Assembly: GCA_030549175.1 (NCBI GenBank)
Contig: JAUKUA010000006.1
Span: forward strand, 3,906,001-3,970,000
Source: Lasiosphaeris hirsuta
Lineage: Eukaryota > Ascomycota > Sordariomycetes > Sordariales > Lasiosphaeriaceae
Length of the DNA: 64,000 nucleotides
Direction: 5' to 3'
In this document: positions 21,241-32,640 of the stretch, one piece after another
Position numbering within the stretch: position 1 is the first letter of the stretch
Layout of the letters: the number at the start of each line of letters is the position of its first letter
Program-made: the position numbers and the translations under genes
The notes under the pieces: model-generated
The model's database searches: none
What the model was told of the DNA's origin: nothing
What the model saw: only the letters and a program-made list of their open reading frames with translations

Positions 21241-21663
21241 GATTCAGAGGGTCAACCATACCAAGGGTGAGTTTGCACGAGTACGTGCTGAAAAAGACAA
21301 AGGGGTTTTGGTCTATTTTACAAAAATAAAAACTTCCTTCGAGTAATATCAACAAAGAAGAGAAGGTGGCAGAACAGTCCGACCCGTGTGGCCCTGTAAG
21401 AGTCCGTCTTGGTTATCGCCGCCAGCCAACAGCACCGAGCGCCACCCATAAATACACCCCAGCATAGCACTGGCCGACCTGACGGCGAGCGTCGGTAGCC
21501 GTGCTGCGGGGTACCAGGGCTGGCCGGTCAAACGACAGGACGAGGTCGGCCCTGAAGTAGGCTCAACACTCCAGGGCCTAACAGCGCACATATTAAAAGG
21601 TTCTGATGAAGCCAAGAGTGTTCAGTGAGGTAGATAGGTAAAGTGACAGTTTAAACGATGCAA
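21241..21663. other. No gene seen
   Basis: Contains the 3' flanks of the unknown relic (+) and of the next relic (-). No recognised coding sequence or repeat. Confidence 0.35.
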
Positions 21664-22420
21664 TCATGTCCAGATTATATATCTGGGCCAAACTAAGTAT
21701 CCGTCGTTTTGCCAAGGCACCCAGCCTTTTGGAAAGTCGTAATTTTCACCATCTAACCTAAATACCCCCTGGGTGGTGCCAGACATAGAAGGATCGCCCG
21801 GGAGATAGAATTTGCCCACATCGTCTGGATTATCCCCATTATCCATGGCGTTCATATCGTCTGCATTGTCTGCATTGTCTGCATCACCGACACTTCCGAA
21901 GCCGGTTGGACTCGGTGATGGATCAAGGCCATGTCTGGAGACGGCTCTCCGCCCGGGGGCTGCGTTGTACCTCCTGTTGTTGTTGGCTGGCTGCTTCCTT
22001 GACCCTGTCGGGCAAGCCATTGCTGATCGATACCGTCGAGAGCTGCAGTGAAAATGGTGCGCCAAGGCTCCTGACTAAACCGCTCCTCATCGCCTTGGCT
22101 CCAGCTTGGGTCCGTCCGCATGTGGTCGAGAATGATGGTGGCACCATTCCGTTGGTAAAACTCTCGGAACTAGTTCAAATCTTCAGAACGGTCGCTGTCG
22201 ATATACGGAGAGCTGGGCTCAGCAATGCCGGGAAAGACGATACACCAGATGATATACCACCGCTAGACCTGGTCCAGACTCGTTGGTCCTCTTTTGTTCA
22301 ACTCCGTCATCTGCAGTTTGCCTACGCCTTCATCAATCGGTTATGCTCGAACGGTATTGGACAGCAGCCCCGACCCAAGAAGAAATTATGGCGAGCCAGC
22401 TCGCAGTAGATCACTACAGG
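21664..22420 (-). pseudogene. Degraded gene related to fungal C2H2-zinc-finger-associated proteins
   Basis: The minus strand reads, from about 22350 leftward, KLQMTELNKRGPTSLDQV, TAG (22265-22263), RWYIIWCIVFPGIAEPSSPY, IDSDRSEDLN, TAG (22172-22170), FREFYQRNGATIILDHM and EPWRTIFTAALDGI. This RWYIIW ... PSSPYIDSD order is what I know from C-terminal parts of fungal C2H2-type proteins. A shift of one base near 21900 then leads to an acidic repeat (ADN ADN ADD, encoded by GCAGACAAT units) and a tail ending FPKGWVPWQNDGYLVWP at the stop near 21664. Two Gln-to-stop changes plus the frame shift make it a pseudogene. The zinc-finger N-terminus itself is not visible. Confidence 0.5.
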
Positions 22421-23240
22421 GGAGCGGAGGACTTTTTGCGGAGCTAGATTGGGCAATGGGGCAAGGCTCTGGCGAAGGCAAGGGCTACCTAAGGTACCGA
22501 GTACCCAGGTCCACACACTGTGTATCGATAACCTCCCTGTGCAGAAAGATTCTCACCTTTCAGAGGCTATAGTGCAACTTGTGAGGCCACATGGGATGGC
22601 TAACCACCCACACGTGCCTTATCTTGCTTGGAAAACACATGGTTACTAATCAACCCATTTTCTCCCTTCACAAGGCTGGATATAGAGAGAACATGACCGC
22701 CATTTTTGCTTTGAGCAAAACCGCCGGCTCAGAAGGCGCTTGCAGCACAACTGCGGGCAATTCAAGAAGTCATTCGGTTCAAGTCGGGGGGCCCGAGGCA
22801 CCGCGACTTTAGGAATACTCACTCTCTGGAGAGGTCATGGCTCTTGGCGGCGAGAGTGGCTGACACTTCCCTGCCCTGCCACGAGAAAGACAGGGCACCC
22901 GCTTCCATCAGCAGCGAGGCCGGTGCACCTGATGCTCAACTCTGCCGCACCCGTGCTACCCATAAATCGGGCGGCCTCCACCGCTGTTAACCTCAGCAAC
23001 CAATGGTGCCACCCAGCGGCAGTCGCCTGTCATTCCAATGGCAATGCGCATCGCGGCAGTGGCCACACTCCTATAACCTGACAAACCAATCGGAAGCGCA
23101 AGCTAGTGTTGCATGGGATTGCTGCATCTCAATTCAACCCTCCCCCCTTGATTTTACTTTTTTGCAGCTCCTTCCTTTTCTCCTCTGACGCGTCCATCAT
23201 TCATCTCCCCGTGCTCATCGCCGTCAGGATCCCGCACCAA
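22421..23240. other. Intergenic, upstream of the HET gene
   Basis: Open frames here lack motifs. The last ~130 bases are pyrimidine-rich and precede the HET ATG at 23241. An open frame extends upstream to 23106 but adds an unlikely leader. Confidence 0.4.
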
Positions 23241-25022
23241 ATGTGGCTGGTCAACACCGCGACCCTCCGGCTGGAGTTCTTCAATGACGCGGACGATGTC
23301 GCATACGTTATCCTCTCCCATACATGGGGACCGGGAGAGGTCGTGTTTGAGGATATGAACGACCTCGATGCAGCCAGAACCAAAGCAGGTTGGGACAAGA
23401 TCCAAACGACGTGCGAGATAGCATCCACTCACGGCTACCACTTCGCATGGATCGACACTTGCTGCATCGACAAGTCGAGCAGCGCCGAGCTCAGTGAAGC
23501 CATCAATGCCATGTTCTCCTGGTACAGGAAAGCCGCGCTATGCTACGCTTACTTGTCCGACCTTCACCTTCAACCTGAAGCCGACAATCTGGAAACCAGT
23601 TTGAGGCCATGTCGATGGTTCACACGCGGTTGGACCCTTCAGGAACTGATTGCGCCGGTCAACATCCATTTCTACGACGCGTCCTGGAACTTGGTTACCA
23701 GCAAGCACGAGGCCACGGCCGTGATATCTCGCATCACTGGCGTCGACGTCGCCGTCCTGGAGGACATGACGAACTTGACTGAGATCCCTGTGGGAAGAAG
23801 GATGGCGTGGGCTTCACAACGACAGACAACCCGCGTTGAGGACATGGCCTACTGCCTCCTTGGCATTTTCGACATCAGCATGCCACCGCTTTACGGGGAG
23901 GGACATAAAGCCTTTCTCCGACTACAAGAGGAAGTGGCACGGCAAAGTAACGATTTGACCCTCTTCGCTTGGGAGCAGGAGCAAGCACAAACCTTGCAAT
24001 ATCGAGCCATCTTCGCCAAATCGCCCTTGGAGTTCCGCAACTGCTCGTACCTAAAAGCTTTGCCCCCTCGTTTCGACGCCGCGAACGAGTTCAGCCTCAC
24101 AAATCGAGGGCTGAGAATTGCCAAGAACTTGACATACTGGCATCCCACCTACATACACCGCCGTGCGAGCAAGGACGAGTACTTGCTGATGAGCCTGGAC
24201 TGTTTGGTGTGCAGCGAGCGAACAGACAACCAGCCGCGATGGGCCGCAATCACCCTTGAGAGGTTTGGGTCAACATATGTGAGAACTTCGCCCGAGTCTC
24301 TGATCTACTCGTCGTCCAGGCCATCGCGGATCGCCGAATCAGAAGCCTCGAGCGGAGAATCGGAACCGATCGTGGCCTACATCGCCAGGACCTTGAGTGC
24401 CAAGGATTTGAAGAATCTGCAAAGTAAAGCGATGGTTTCGATCACATTCAAGCCTGGCATGATACCGGACGGGGAGAAGTACTACAAGAGAGGAACAAGA
24501 AGTGCCGAATACACCGAAATCTTCGAGGTGCTTGCGCCTAGAAACTTTCTAACCTACATGGCATTTCCCGAAAAGTTCTGGAAGTCGACCGAGATCGGCA
24601 GACCCGCCATTGCATTTGGCTTTCAGGGGCCGTCGAACGAGCTCTGGGCGATGCCTTTCTCTGAAGACAATCTCCGCAAAGATACCGCAGCGTCCTCTGC
24701 CCTTCCATGGGCTGGGACTGCGCAAGCGGAGCAGTTTCTGTCCGTTCGAGACTACCTGTTTGTGAAACTCTCTGACAAGTCCGGGGCCCTAGACGCGCGA
24801 GCGATGCCAAAATTTATCGAGTTTCGCGATTCAAAATGCGAGACTTGGGTCCACCGCTTCGCCGTCCGGATCGCCACCAGAGCGGAGGCCCCATCACCGA
24901 TGCATCTTGTCCCATCGGCGAAGTCAATAGGATCATTTTCAATCGAGTTCATTCATACCATCAGGGATGAGAATCGTGAGAAAGGTGCTGAAAAGGTGGT
25001 GATGGTGTTGGAATTAGATTAA
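23241..25022 (+). CDS. HET-domain protein (heterokaryon incompatibility type)
   Basis: An intact single-exon gene of 593 residues when started at the ATG giving MWLVNTATLRLEFF, the usual start for this class. The HET domain (PF06985) begins with YVILSHTWG (22-30), followed by GWDKIQTTCEIA, the conserved AWIDTCCIDKSSSAELSEAI (about 70-89) and MFSWYRKAALCYAYLSDL. Downstream come WFTRGWTLQELIAP, the VEDMAYCLLGIFDISMPPLYGEG block and LRLQEEV, typical of HET-E/HET-D/NWD2-like architectures, but no NACHT or WD40 region follows. The remaining ~300 residues are unassigned. HET proteins trigger programmed cell death upon non-self recognition. The partner and trigger are unknown. It lies between RIP-damaged segments yet shows no damage itself. 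Confidence 0.88.
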   Translation: MWLVNTATLRLEFFNDADDVAYVILSHTWGPGEVVFEDMNDLDAARTKAGWDKIQTTCEIASTHGYHFAWIDTCCIDKSSSAELSEAINAMFSWYRKAALCYAYLSDLHLQPEADNLETSLRPCRWFTRGWTLQELIAPVNIHFYDASWNLVTSKHEATAVISRITGVDVAVLEDMTNLTEIPVGRRMAWASQRQTTRVEDMAYCLLGIFDISMPPLYGEGHKAFLRLQEEVARQSNDLTLFAWEQEQAQTLQYRAIFAKSPLEFRNCSYLKALPPRFDAANEFSLTNRGLRIAKNLTYWHPTYIHRRASKDEYLLMSLDCLVCSERTDNQPRWAAITLERFGSTYVRTSPESLIYSSSRPSRIAESEASSGESEPIVAYIARTLSAKDLKNLQSKAMVSITFKPGMIPDGEKYYKRGTRSAEYTEIFEVLAPRNFLTYMAFPEKFWKSTEIGRPAIAFGFQGPSNELWAMPFSEDNLRKDTAASSALPWAGTAQAEQFLSVRDYLFVKLSDKSGALDARAMPKFIEFRDSKCETWVHRFAVRIATRAEAPSPMHLVPSAKSIGSFSIEFIHTIRDENREKGAEKVVMVLELD

Positions 25023-27306
25023 TCAAGGAGAGAAAGAGGGAGTCTGAGAGATGGGGGAGCCCTGGTTATATACAGTTTTGGTCCCCTGAGAGTCATCCTC
25101 CCCCCTCAAGTCTTACCTACCTTAGGTAGTCGGTCGCTTAAAAAAAGAGCCTCATCCGAAGATGGTTAAGCTAAAATCAGGCTCCCTTCACCCTCGACTC
25201 AACCCCGGCTCACCATACCACAAATTTGTCAACTTAATACGACGAGGGACAGGTTTTGGGCCGGATGGCGGTGGCCCGTTTCTTATTCCCCCTGGGGGGA
25301 AAAAACGGCGGTCCTAAGAAATGGGCTCGGTAGCTAGCGTAATCACTCTCTGTTTTGAGGCTGTGCGTTGTAGTAATTATGCGTGCCTATTGTATAACTA
25401 GTTTTTCCCAGTCATAAAGAGGCGGTTCGACTGTCAAAAGGAATAGTGTGGGCCACTTGGCATCAGGTTCGCCACCGTTCACAGCTATAAGAATAAGGCC
25501 TCTGGCAGAGCCAGAGGTCACCAGACAAAACTCAAGCAATACAATCAACACCAGTGCAAATCCAAGGTGCAGTGTTTCTGACAACAACTATTTGTAACAC
25601 GGTCAAGGATCTGCGTGGGACTTGTTCGCACTGAGAGGATAGGAGGAGCCATGCAGTGTGTGAGTCCGAATACTTAATATTCTTCTATGGCCTCAAGAGA
25701 GCTATGGAGAACTAGAAGTCCTTTTCGAGAATCCTGCTCTCGAGCCCTCTTTTTATGGTGGTTTAGTGAGGCCATCTTCGTGCCTTCGTGCCTGCTGCTG
25801 GGCCGTTCCTTCGAGGCCCAATGGGCCTCTTGGTGGCCTCGCGGCCTGCTGTGAGTCACGATGTCTAAATACATTCTGAATGGCCGTACCCGTGAGGGGT
25901 TGCGGCCAGTGGTGTTTCAATCTCGGCTGGGGCACCTTCAATGGTAGCCCCGCCTGACAAATCCAACCGCCAGTGGCTCTGAGCGTGCCCCGTGGGTTCA
26001 CCGTGTGACACTATTACGAAACCTCCAGGATACGTGGGAAGGTTTGGCTCCGTTTGGTTGTGTTTTGGATGGTTTTTGCTGATAATTGATCGTTGGCTAT
26101 TTATTTGAGTATTTATACTTAGCCGCGCCTACCGCACTGTTAATGCTCTTAATTGCTGAGAGGCGAAACCCTCCTTAAAGTCAGTGACATAGATCGCTTC
26201 TGTGCGACCGAGAACGGTCGTTGACCCTAGCTGAAGTTAAAGAAGTGAGATCCCTATGAACCTTAGGTGAGCTCAGCAGTATGATAATTCCTTTATAACT
26301 TGGCTTTATTAATTCTATCGATATATTTCTACCTAGGTAGCATCTATATATCCTTCGTCTTTTATCCCACGCTCGCCGAACTCCTATTTACCTCCTATAA
26401 TACGTCTCCTTACTTTAGATGGTGATTTATTACCGTATTCGTGAGCTTTATAGTAATAATATTAATAACCAAAATTTAGAGTAGGTAGCGACTCCCCTTC
26501 CATGAATTTTCTTTATTAATCCTAAATCACAGCACTGAACCGTGACGATCCATGCAGTATTATCTATAATAATAGGTTATTTACCTAAGAAAAATGGATA
26601 ATTTAACCTGGGCATAACGGGATTAGAGTTAGTGTAAAATGGCAGGTTTTTTTTCTTTCTTTGTCGTTTGAGTGAAGCAAAGCGTGGCTAGGTGTTGTAT
26701 GAGGTAGTGGTGTTGGTGGTGGTGGTGGTGGTAATGTGAGGACCCAAAACTTTAGACAATGGTAACTATAGCCGAGGCAGCCCAGAATAATGAACCCCTC
26801 GCTCAGTCCGGCTCAGTCTGGCTCAGCCTAAGGCGGCAACAGCTCAGTTCGAAGAAGGAAAGGGAAATTCGTGGTGTCGATTTTAGGGTGGTGTACTCGC
26901 TGTCATAGTTTAATGTTCATATCAAAGACAACGAGAAACTAGCTATTAGAGTCGATTATAGCTTTAAACATTGAACTCTCGAGAAACTCAACAACGTCGG
27001 GTTAAAAAAGAGAACAAATCTTTTTACTAAGTTATCGTTACATAAGTTTCTCAAGGAGCTGGCTGCCCAGACGACTCACACAGGCTTCCTGATCCAGATG
27101 CGCATTGCAAGCCCACTTCCTAGGTCTCTCTATAGTAGCAGCGATAGCGATACCAACTATTACCATCCCAACAACTATCGGCGGAAGGAGCCAATAGGAA
27201 AAAACCTGGCCCCCGAATACCGCTAGCTCGTTTGTATGTTATTTGCCGTCATGTCGTGTAACCATTCAAATAGAATGATTTCGTTCCATGATGCAGTGGC
27301 TACGCT
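25023..27306. other. Gene-poor AT-rich stretch, probable old repeats
   Basis: No gene is supported. A GC-richer segment (25680-26010) with GAGGCC/GGGCC repeats is followed by AT-rich sequence starting TGTGACACTATTACG at 26005. This may be remains of a retroelement end, but no second copy is visible. A GGT microsatellite lies around 26709-26731. RIP-like TA-rich stretches occur at 26280-26620. Confidence 0.35.
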
Positions 27307-27428
27307 AATAGCACGCTGTCTGTCTCTACTGTACTTGAGGCAGCGAGACCAAAAGCAAGCATGATTCAATAGCACGCCGTCTGTCTCTAGTGAACTTGAG
27401 GCAGCAGGACCAAAAGCAAGCATGATTC
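27307..27428. repeat. 61-bp tandem duplication
   Basis: Two adjacent 61-bp copies, 27307-27367 and 27368-27428. Both start AATAGCACGC and end AAGCATGATTC, with only a few differences between them. The unit carries no gene and lies ~215 bp upstream of the MYND gene ATG, so it could affect that promoter. Confidence 0.75.
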
Positions 27429-27641
27429 ACCACCTTAACTATGTACCCATGATAGGTAACTTTAAATACGGATGTATGACACTACCTCGTTGGGTGGCTC
27501 AACGCTTATCTCGGATCCCTGGGCAGCTCCCTTGGAACTTAACTCTTGACGCGTCGCACTCTCCATCCATCAACCTGATATATCTCTTGTGCTCCACGCC
27601 TAGTCATCTTCCAATATTGCAACGCCGTCACCATCACCATC

Positions 27642-28727
27642 ATGGCTGACGCTACTCCCCGTCCTTCAAGTTGCGGAAACGCCAGCTGCCAAACCCCGCC
27701 AGAGTCTCTTCAACTCCAGCTCTGCGGCGGCTGCAAAAAGGCAGCCTACTGCTCTCAAGACTGCCAAACCGCCGCCTGGGCCTCCCACAAGAAGAACTGC
27801 AAGCGCCAAAACTACATCATCGAGTTCCACCTCCGCCTGAGCGACATTGTCAACCTGCCCGTGGTCTGCACCCTCTCCTGCCCGGCCGACGCGCCCTTCT
27901 ACACCCTGAATCTCGCTCTGCAAGTCGCCTTCGGATGGGCCACCACCCACTCGTTCGACTTCGCCGTCATGAACCCCAACGCCCTGCTTGACATGGTCTG
28001 GGAGACCATAGCCAAGAAGGAGAACGACATCCGACCAAATGACTCTGGCCCCCACCGCTTTCCACTGCGTGTCACGGGTCCAGTGCCGAATAGCCCGTTT
28101 TCCGACATTGACCGCATGCATGTAGACCTGAGGAAGCATCCGCGGACGGTGGAGAAGGACAGTCAGAATTATCGCCTCTTTCAGCTTTTGGGCAATTCGC
28201 AATATCGGAGTGAGTCCAATCCCCTTTTCATTAATTACCTAAGGTAGCTTGGGTGTTGATGTGTTTCTCCAGACATAGAAATCGTCTACACCTACGACTT
28301 TAGCAATGACTGGCATCATTTCCTCACTGTCAAGGGACGCGCCCCCGTCACCGAGAACTTCGTCTGTCTCTCCGGGACTGGACACTATGTGGCTGAGGAC
28401 GTCGGGTCGATCCATGCGTGGGAGGAGCTTAAGGAGGCGTACCTTGCGCCACAGCCGAATAAGAAGCAGCTCAAGAAGCGTGAGTGGTTTGAGAACCAGG
28501 CCAGCAATGCGGACCCCCAGGGGCTGGCCGGGGATCGGGTGAATTTCTTTGATGTTGAGCAGACGACCAGGGATCTGGCCAACATGCTTGACAAGTTTGA
28601 GCGCATGGGCGAGGAATCGGCCAGGCAGCAGGAGACCCTGAATAGGTGTCTGAGGATAAGAGGCCCGGGGCTGGGAGATGATCACTGGCCTTCAAATCCA
28701 TCCGAAGGCAGCTTGAGTAAGAGATGA
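27642..28727 (+). CDS. MYND zinc finger / pRiA4b ORF-3-like protein
   Basis: Two exons: 27642-28209 and 28273-28727, with a 63-bp intron (GTGAGT...CTCCAG), giving 340 residues. Residues ~11-53 form a MYND-type zinc finger with Cys pairs and the signature CGGCKKAAYCSQDCQ, ending WASHKKNC. The following ~170 residues match the plasmid pRiA4b ORF-3-like domain (PF07929): IIEFHLRLSDI, FYTLNLALQVAFGWATTHSF and, after the intron, IVYTYDFSNDWHHFLTVKGR. The intron is supported because splicing restores this last motif. The C-terminal part (WEELKEAYLAP ... DLANMLDKFERM) is charged and helical. Probably a nuclear or cytosolic protein-protein interaction factor. Biochemical role unknown. Confidence 0.85.
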
Positions 28728-28922
28728 TTTCTGTTAGCCGCAGCCTCCTCATAAGACTACCATATAGGTACCAAGTGTCATGCTTCATAGTTTTTAACAT
28801 CTCTATGACGATTGTGTTGTGCCCGGTTGTACCACCTAGACTCCACTCTAGACAGAAACTCTAGACAGAAGCCAAGGAACAAACTCCACATCAAATAGCG
28901 GATCGAAGCAAAAAGAAATGGA

Positions 28923-29018
28923 TGCCCACGCCAGGGGTCGAACCTGGGACCTGTCGCGATAATACTCTGTACAAGTATTGTTGTGAGGCGACCGTCATAA
29001 CCACTAGACCACACGGGC
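28923..29018 (-). tRNA. tRNA-Val(CAC) with a 23-nt intron
   Basis: On the minus strand the acceptor stem GCCCGTG pairs with CGTGGGC (two G-U pairs) with discriminator A. The D-arm is GTC...GAC, the anticodon stem GTCGC/GCGAC, and the T-arm CCAGG-TTCGAAC-CCTGG with the canonical TTCGA. The anticodon loop begins CU-CAC-A, so the anticodon is CAC (Val, codon GTG). The loop carries 23 extra bases after position 37, the standard site of nuclear tRNA introns. The mature length is 73 nt plus CCA. The internal A and B boxes are intact, so it should be transcribed. Confidence 0.9.
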
Positions 29019-29523
29019 TTTCGATACAAGAGTTGCTTCGAAAGTGTCGTCATGCGCTACCCTGCAAGAATGAAGACGATGATTGTTTAAATTAGGTTAG
29101 GCTGAGGCATCGGCAGGTAAATGAATATACCTAGGCACTATGTGGTGGCTGAGGTTGCTCAAAGGGGCCTTGGTATGTCAGTCAATCGGAATGGCGGACG
29201 TTGACGGGTGATCCCCCAATTCATGTCGCGCTTGCACAAAGGACAAAGACCATCGGGTAAAGGGGGTAGCGCTGAAATTGTGTGTGTTCTAGTTTTCATT
29301 GACATACCAAGTACTAGTATTCAGGGGTTACCAGTATCTCTTTGTCCACAAAATGCCGCATGCAGTTGCCCTTAGTACTGCCGTGGAAGTACGCATGGAG
29401 TTTTCCATTTCGAGCTGCTATTAGGTACTGAAAGTGCTCGCCAAGTCACCACTAGTACATCTCCTTCGCCTTCCTGGACTCGGAATCAAACCCACACGGC
29501 GACAGCAAATAACCATCAACACA
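29019..29523. other. Intergenic, nothing recognised
   Basis: 5' flank of the tRNA (minus strand) and upstream region of the kinase gene. The kinase frame is open upstream of its ATG to 29434 but without kinase-like sequence. Confidence 0.4.
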
Positions 29524-31527
29524 ATGGCCGCCGATCCAGAGCTAATTGAAGTGCAACAGCGAACGCTTTTCATGTTGCCATACTACCGCCAGGCAAAATA
29601 TGATGACTACATAGCATTGTCAATGTCACAAAAGGAGCAGGCAGAGGCACAGATGCAAGTCCCTCTCCACCCCGGGGGGGTCAACGCTTGGCCCGACCTC
29701 GATGATGGGGACTTCGACGTCGACCATAGATCGCCTGACGAGGATGGCCCGTATGACAGTTTAGTGGATCTTGACGAAGAGGAGCGAGAAGAGGTCAAGG
29801 AGGCAGTGCGCGCGGCCGCCCAGACCCTCCCGAAAACCTTCAAGTTTGTTAAACTGTTGGGTTGGGGAGGTGAGGGCGTCGCCGTGCTTTTCCGGCAATG
29901 GGATCGAAGAGGAAGGGTTAAGGAGTACGTTGCCAAGTTCCAAGCGCCCGATGGCGTCAGGACGCCTCATGACGAGGCGAGGCAGATGAAGGTGAGTGAT
30001 ACCTTTGTACCCGAATTCGGTCAGGGACTGATTCATCATGATCTAATGCTAATAGACGGCTGGTTCAGGAGTTTAGGGGCGCAAAACATGTCCTCCAAGT
30101 ACACGATATCCCTATGAACCCCAAAGCCAAAAAGTTGATGGTCTTCCTTGAGTACTGCCCGGGGGGGTCGCTAGAAGGTGTACTGAGGAGGGTTGCAACA
30201 AGATACAATAATGGCAGGGGTAATAAAGCGCCCGTCAGAGACCGCACGCTCTGGCTCATATTTGATTGCCGTAAGCCCCCCGGTGCGCAGCTACATGGGA
30301 GAAGTCTAAAAAGGCAATGCAGTCTTCCAAATGATACTGGCTCTGCGATATCCGCCAAAGCGCTGGCACCCCGAATACAACGAAGACCTAGATCAAGCTC
30401 TCTGGGAGCGTATCCCCACGGCCCAAGACGTAGCATGGGCCCCGCCAGCACGAACAAGAGCACAAAAGGCGGCACTAGCCCGGGGTGACCTTCACCGGGC
30501 CCGTGATCGGGAACGTGCGCGAAGCTGGGTGCATTTCGACATAGACCCGTCCAATGGTGAGTGGGAGCCTCGTTTCTGTCAACTTGGGATATCAACCAAC
30601 GCCGGGCCCGCCAATAGTGCTTGTAAAGTCCCTCGAGCCGGATGGAGACCTACGGCACCAGTTGGTGCCGGGTATGAAGGTATATCTCATCGTCTCCCCT
30701 TCATGTCTAACTCGGTTGTGTGTTGACAGAGCCAGCTCTCCGACTTTAGCCGCTGCACAGATGTAAACGAGTTATCCAGCAACCCGTGCGTTACCCACCG
30801 TCTCTGTTTCTTTGGGCATGACAAATTCTGACTCGGCATGGCACAATCAGGTTACAGATGTGGGCCTCTATCTGGTGGGGCAAAAATGGTTGGCAAACGC
30901 CAGTATGTTCTTTTAGTCTTGTTTCCTTTTGTTTTCGTTTACCTAAAGAGGTCCTCAGGAGCAGTTCTCGACCGAGTGGGACTGGGTCGAATTATTCCCC
31001 AATGGCGCAAAGGTCGCCGGCCAGTACAGCTGGAAGACCAATCTATGGGGCATGGGCTTCATAATGTGGTGTCTGATAACACATTGCGTGCCTCCATATG
31101 GTCCATATCCCGAGGCATTTTCGGAGCCAAATTTTCCCAACAGGTGGTCCTACGGGGTGTATATCCTCAACGACGACATACCACGATTCAGGAGCGTTGA
31201 TAAAGATCTTCGCAAACTGGTCATGCGATGTTTGATGGATGATCCTGCTCACCGACCTTCGATGGCTGAAATTAGCCAAGCCATAAGAGCAAAGCTTGAC
31301 CCCCCTGGTCCATGGCCGGCATCTGGTCCCAACTCCGACTATGACATGAGACATCATTCTCGATTAGGGGCCCGTCAACTGGGGGACATGTTTGTGAATC
31401 CTCCTGTGCCTAACCACTCGGACCATGATTTAGCACAGGTATGCCTTCTTATTTGGCTGCATTATGACAGTTGTTGACTTGTTGGTAGTGGCTCGAGGGG
31501 AACCTTGATATTATTGGGGATGCCTGA
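29524..31527 (+). CDS. Divergent protein kinase-like protein, eight exons
   Basis: Model by splice signals and frame: exons 29524-29991, 30069-30270, 30323-30556, 30618-30679, 30736-30762, 30858-30902, 30959-31438, 31489-31527; 518 residues. Introns are 50-95 bp. Kinase landmarks in order: glycine loop LGWGGEGVAVLF, VAK lysine (EYVAKFQ), VFLEYCPGGSLEGVL hinge, catalytic loop HFDIDPSN (HRD replaced by HFD, Asn kept), DFG position reading DFS, then TPEQFSTEWDWV and the F-helix block WKTNLWGMGFIMW, ending CLMDDPAHRPSM. This matches a fungal family of kinase-like proteins with altered HRD/DFG. Weak activity or a pseudokinase role is possible. Acceptors for exons 5 and 8 are the least certain. An alternative end skips exon 8. 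Confidence 0.72.
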
Positions 31528-32640
31528 TAATATTGTATTGTATGCTGGCTTTGATGTTGAAAATAACCCGGAACGATCTACTATGCCGATCGTCACTTTC
31601 CACCGTACCTTGTATAAGCTACAAGACTTTTATAGCATCAGAGATGATATTATCAGTATCTCGAAAGGCATATTTAGTCTCTCCCAAGGCCTCCAGCATT
31701 AAAAGACGGTAATTTCAGCATTTCAAAAAGTATTTTTAGTGGTTTACAAGGCCTTTGATACCTATGTAACTAAGGTGAGTTCGATAGCCACTAGCGGTCT
31801 CCAGAAGTGTCGAAAAGGCATATCGGTATTGAGTGGTCTAGCCCCCCCCTCCCCAGGGCCTAGGAGCCGTGGAATAAGAATTTGCTCCCTGTAATTAGCT
31901 GCAAAGCTGCAAGACTTGTATTTTGAAAGAGGTTTTAGAAACCAGGCATGACTCCACTAGCGAAAGGTATCTAGTGTTGATGAGGTGTAGAAATCGCTAC
32001 ACCCCCAAAACCACACACACACCCAGGAAAACAAAAACGTCTCGACTCGGTGGCACTAATGGCAATGGGATGGTGGTTGTTTTGTTGTTTTGACTGACCG
32101 TGGCCGTGGCAACGGCCACGGCACGAGCAGCTGTTCAAAGTGCACATCGTCGATATATGGCCGCAGGGTAGCAAAAAAGAAAAACAAGATCCTCCTCCCT
32201 ATGACCAGAGGGAGGGCAATAGAAACATCACAGTCATGGTGCACAACGCATATCGGGCGAGGGCAAAAAGATGGGCAAAAATGTGCATGTTTCCTCTCAA
32301 GATGTCCCCCAGGGGCCACCATCTAAATAAATACAAGTCCAAAAAGAAAAGAGGGGGGGGGTCCGGTAGACCCACCCATCTGGCTCAGGCTCATGTGGAC
32401 AGACCGAGTCAGCGTAAACACAAGACCTGCGTAAGGCTCACAAGCGCCCTGTACTAAGAGTGCGATCATCAGGGGTCGATCAGCTGTGGGGCGCATTCCA
32501 GCACCGCAAATTTAGTTACGTAATCGCTTTTGTCACTTTTAGTGCAGTGGTCATTTCTTTCTGACATCTGCTACCGGGGTAACCATTACTTTTGGCCAAA
32601 GCCTTCGTACACTACCACGGATTAATCGCACACCTGCCCA
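31528..32640. other. Intergenic with low-complexity and a hairpin
   Basis: Follows the kinase 3' end. Two related stretches (ISISKGIF-type codons around 31650 and 31715) look like a short internal duplication. CA-rich and G-rich (32346-32359) runs occur. A perfect 10-bp stem hairpin is at 32098-32121. No gene is supported. Confidence 0.4.
32098..32121. repeat. Perfect 10-bp stem hairpin
   Basis: CCGTGGCCGT and ACGGCCACGG pair perfectly around GGCA. It lies in non-coding DNA. No U-run follows, so it is not a bacterial-type terminator. Role unknown. Confidence 0.5.

Noticed and set aside
27280..27430. CRISPR array
   Set aside because: The two units are adjacent without spacers, and the genome is eukaryotic.
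32098..32121. Bacterial-type terminator
   Set aside because: Perfect stem but no T-run and a eukaryotic context.
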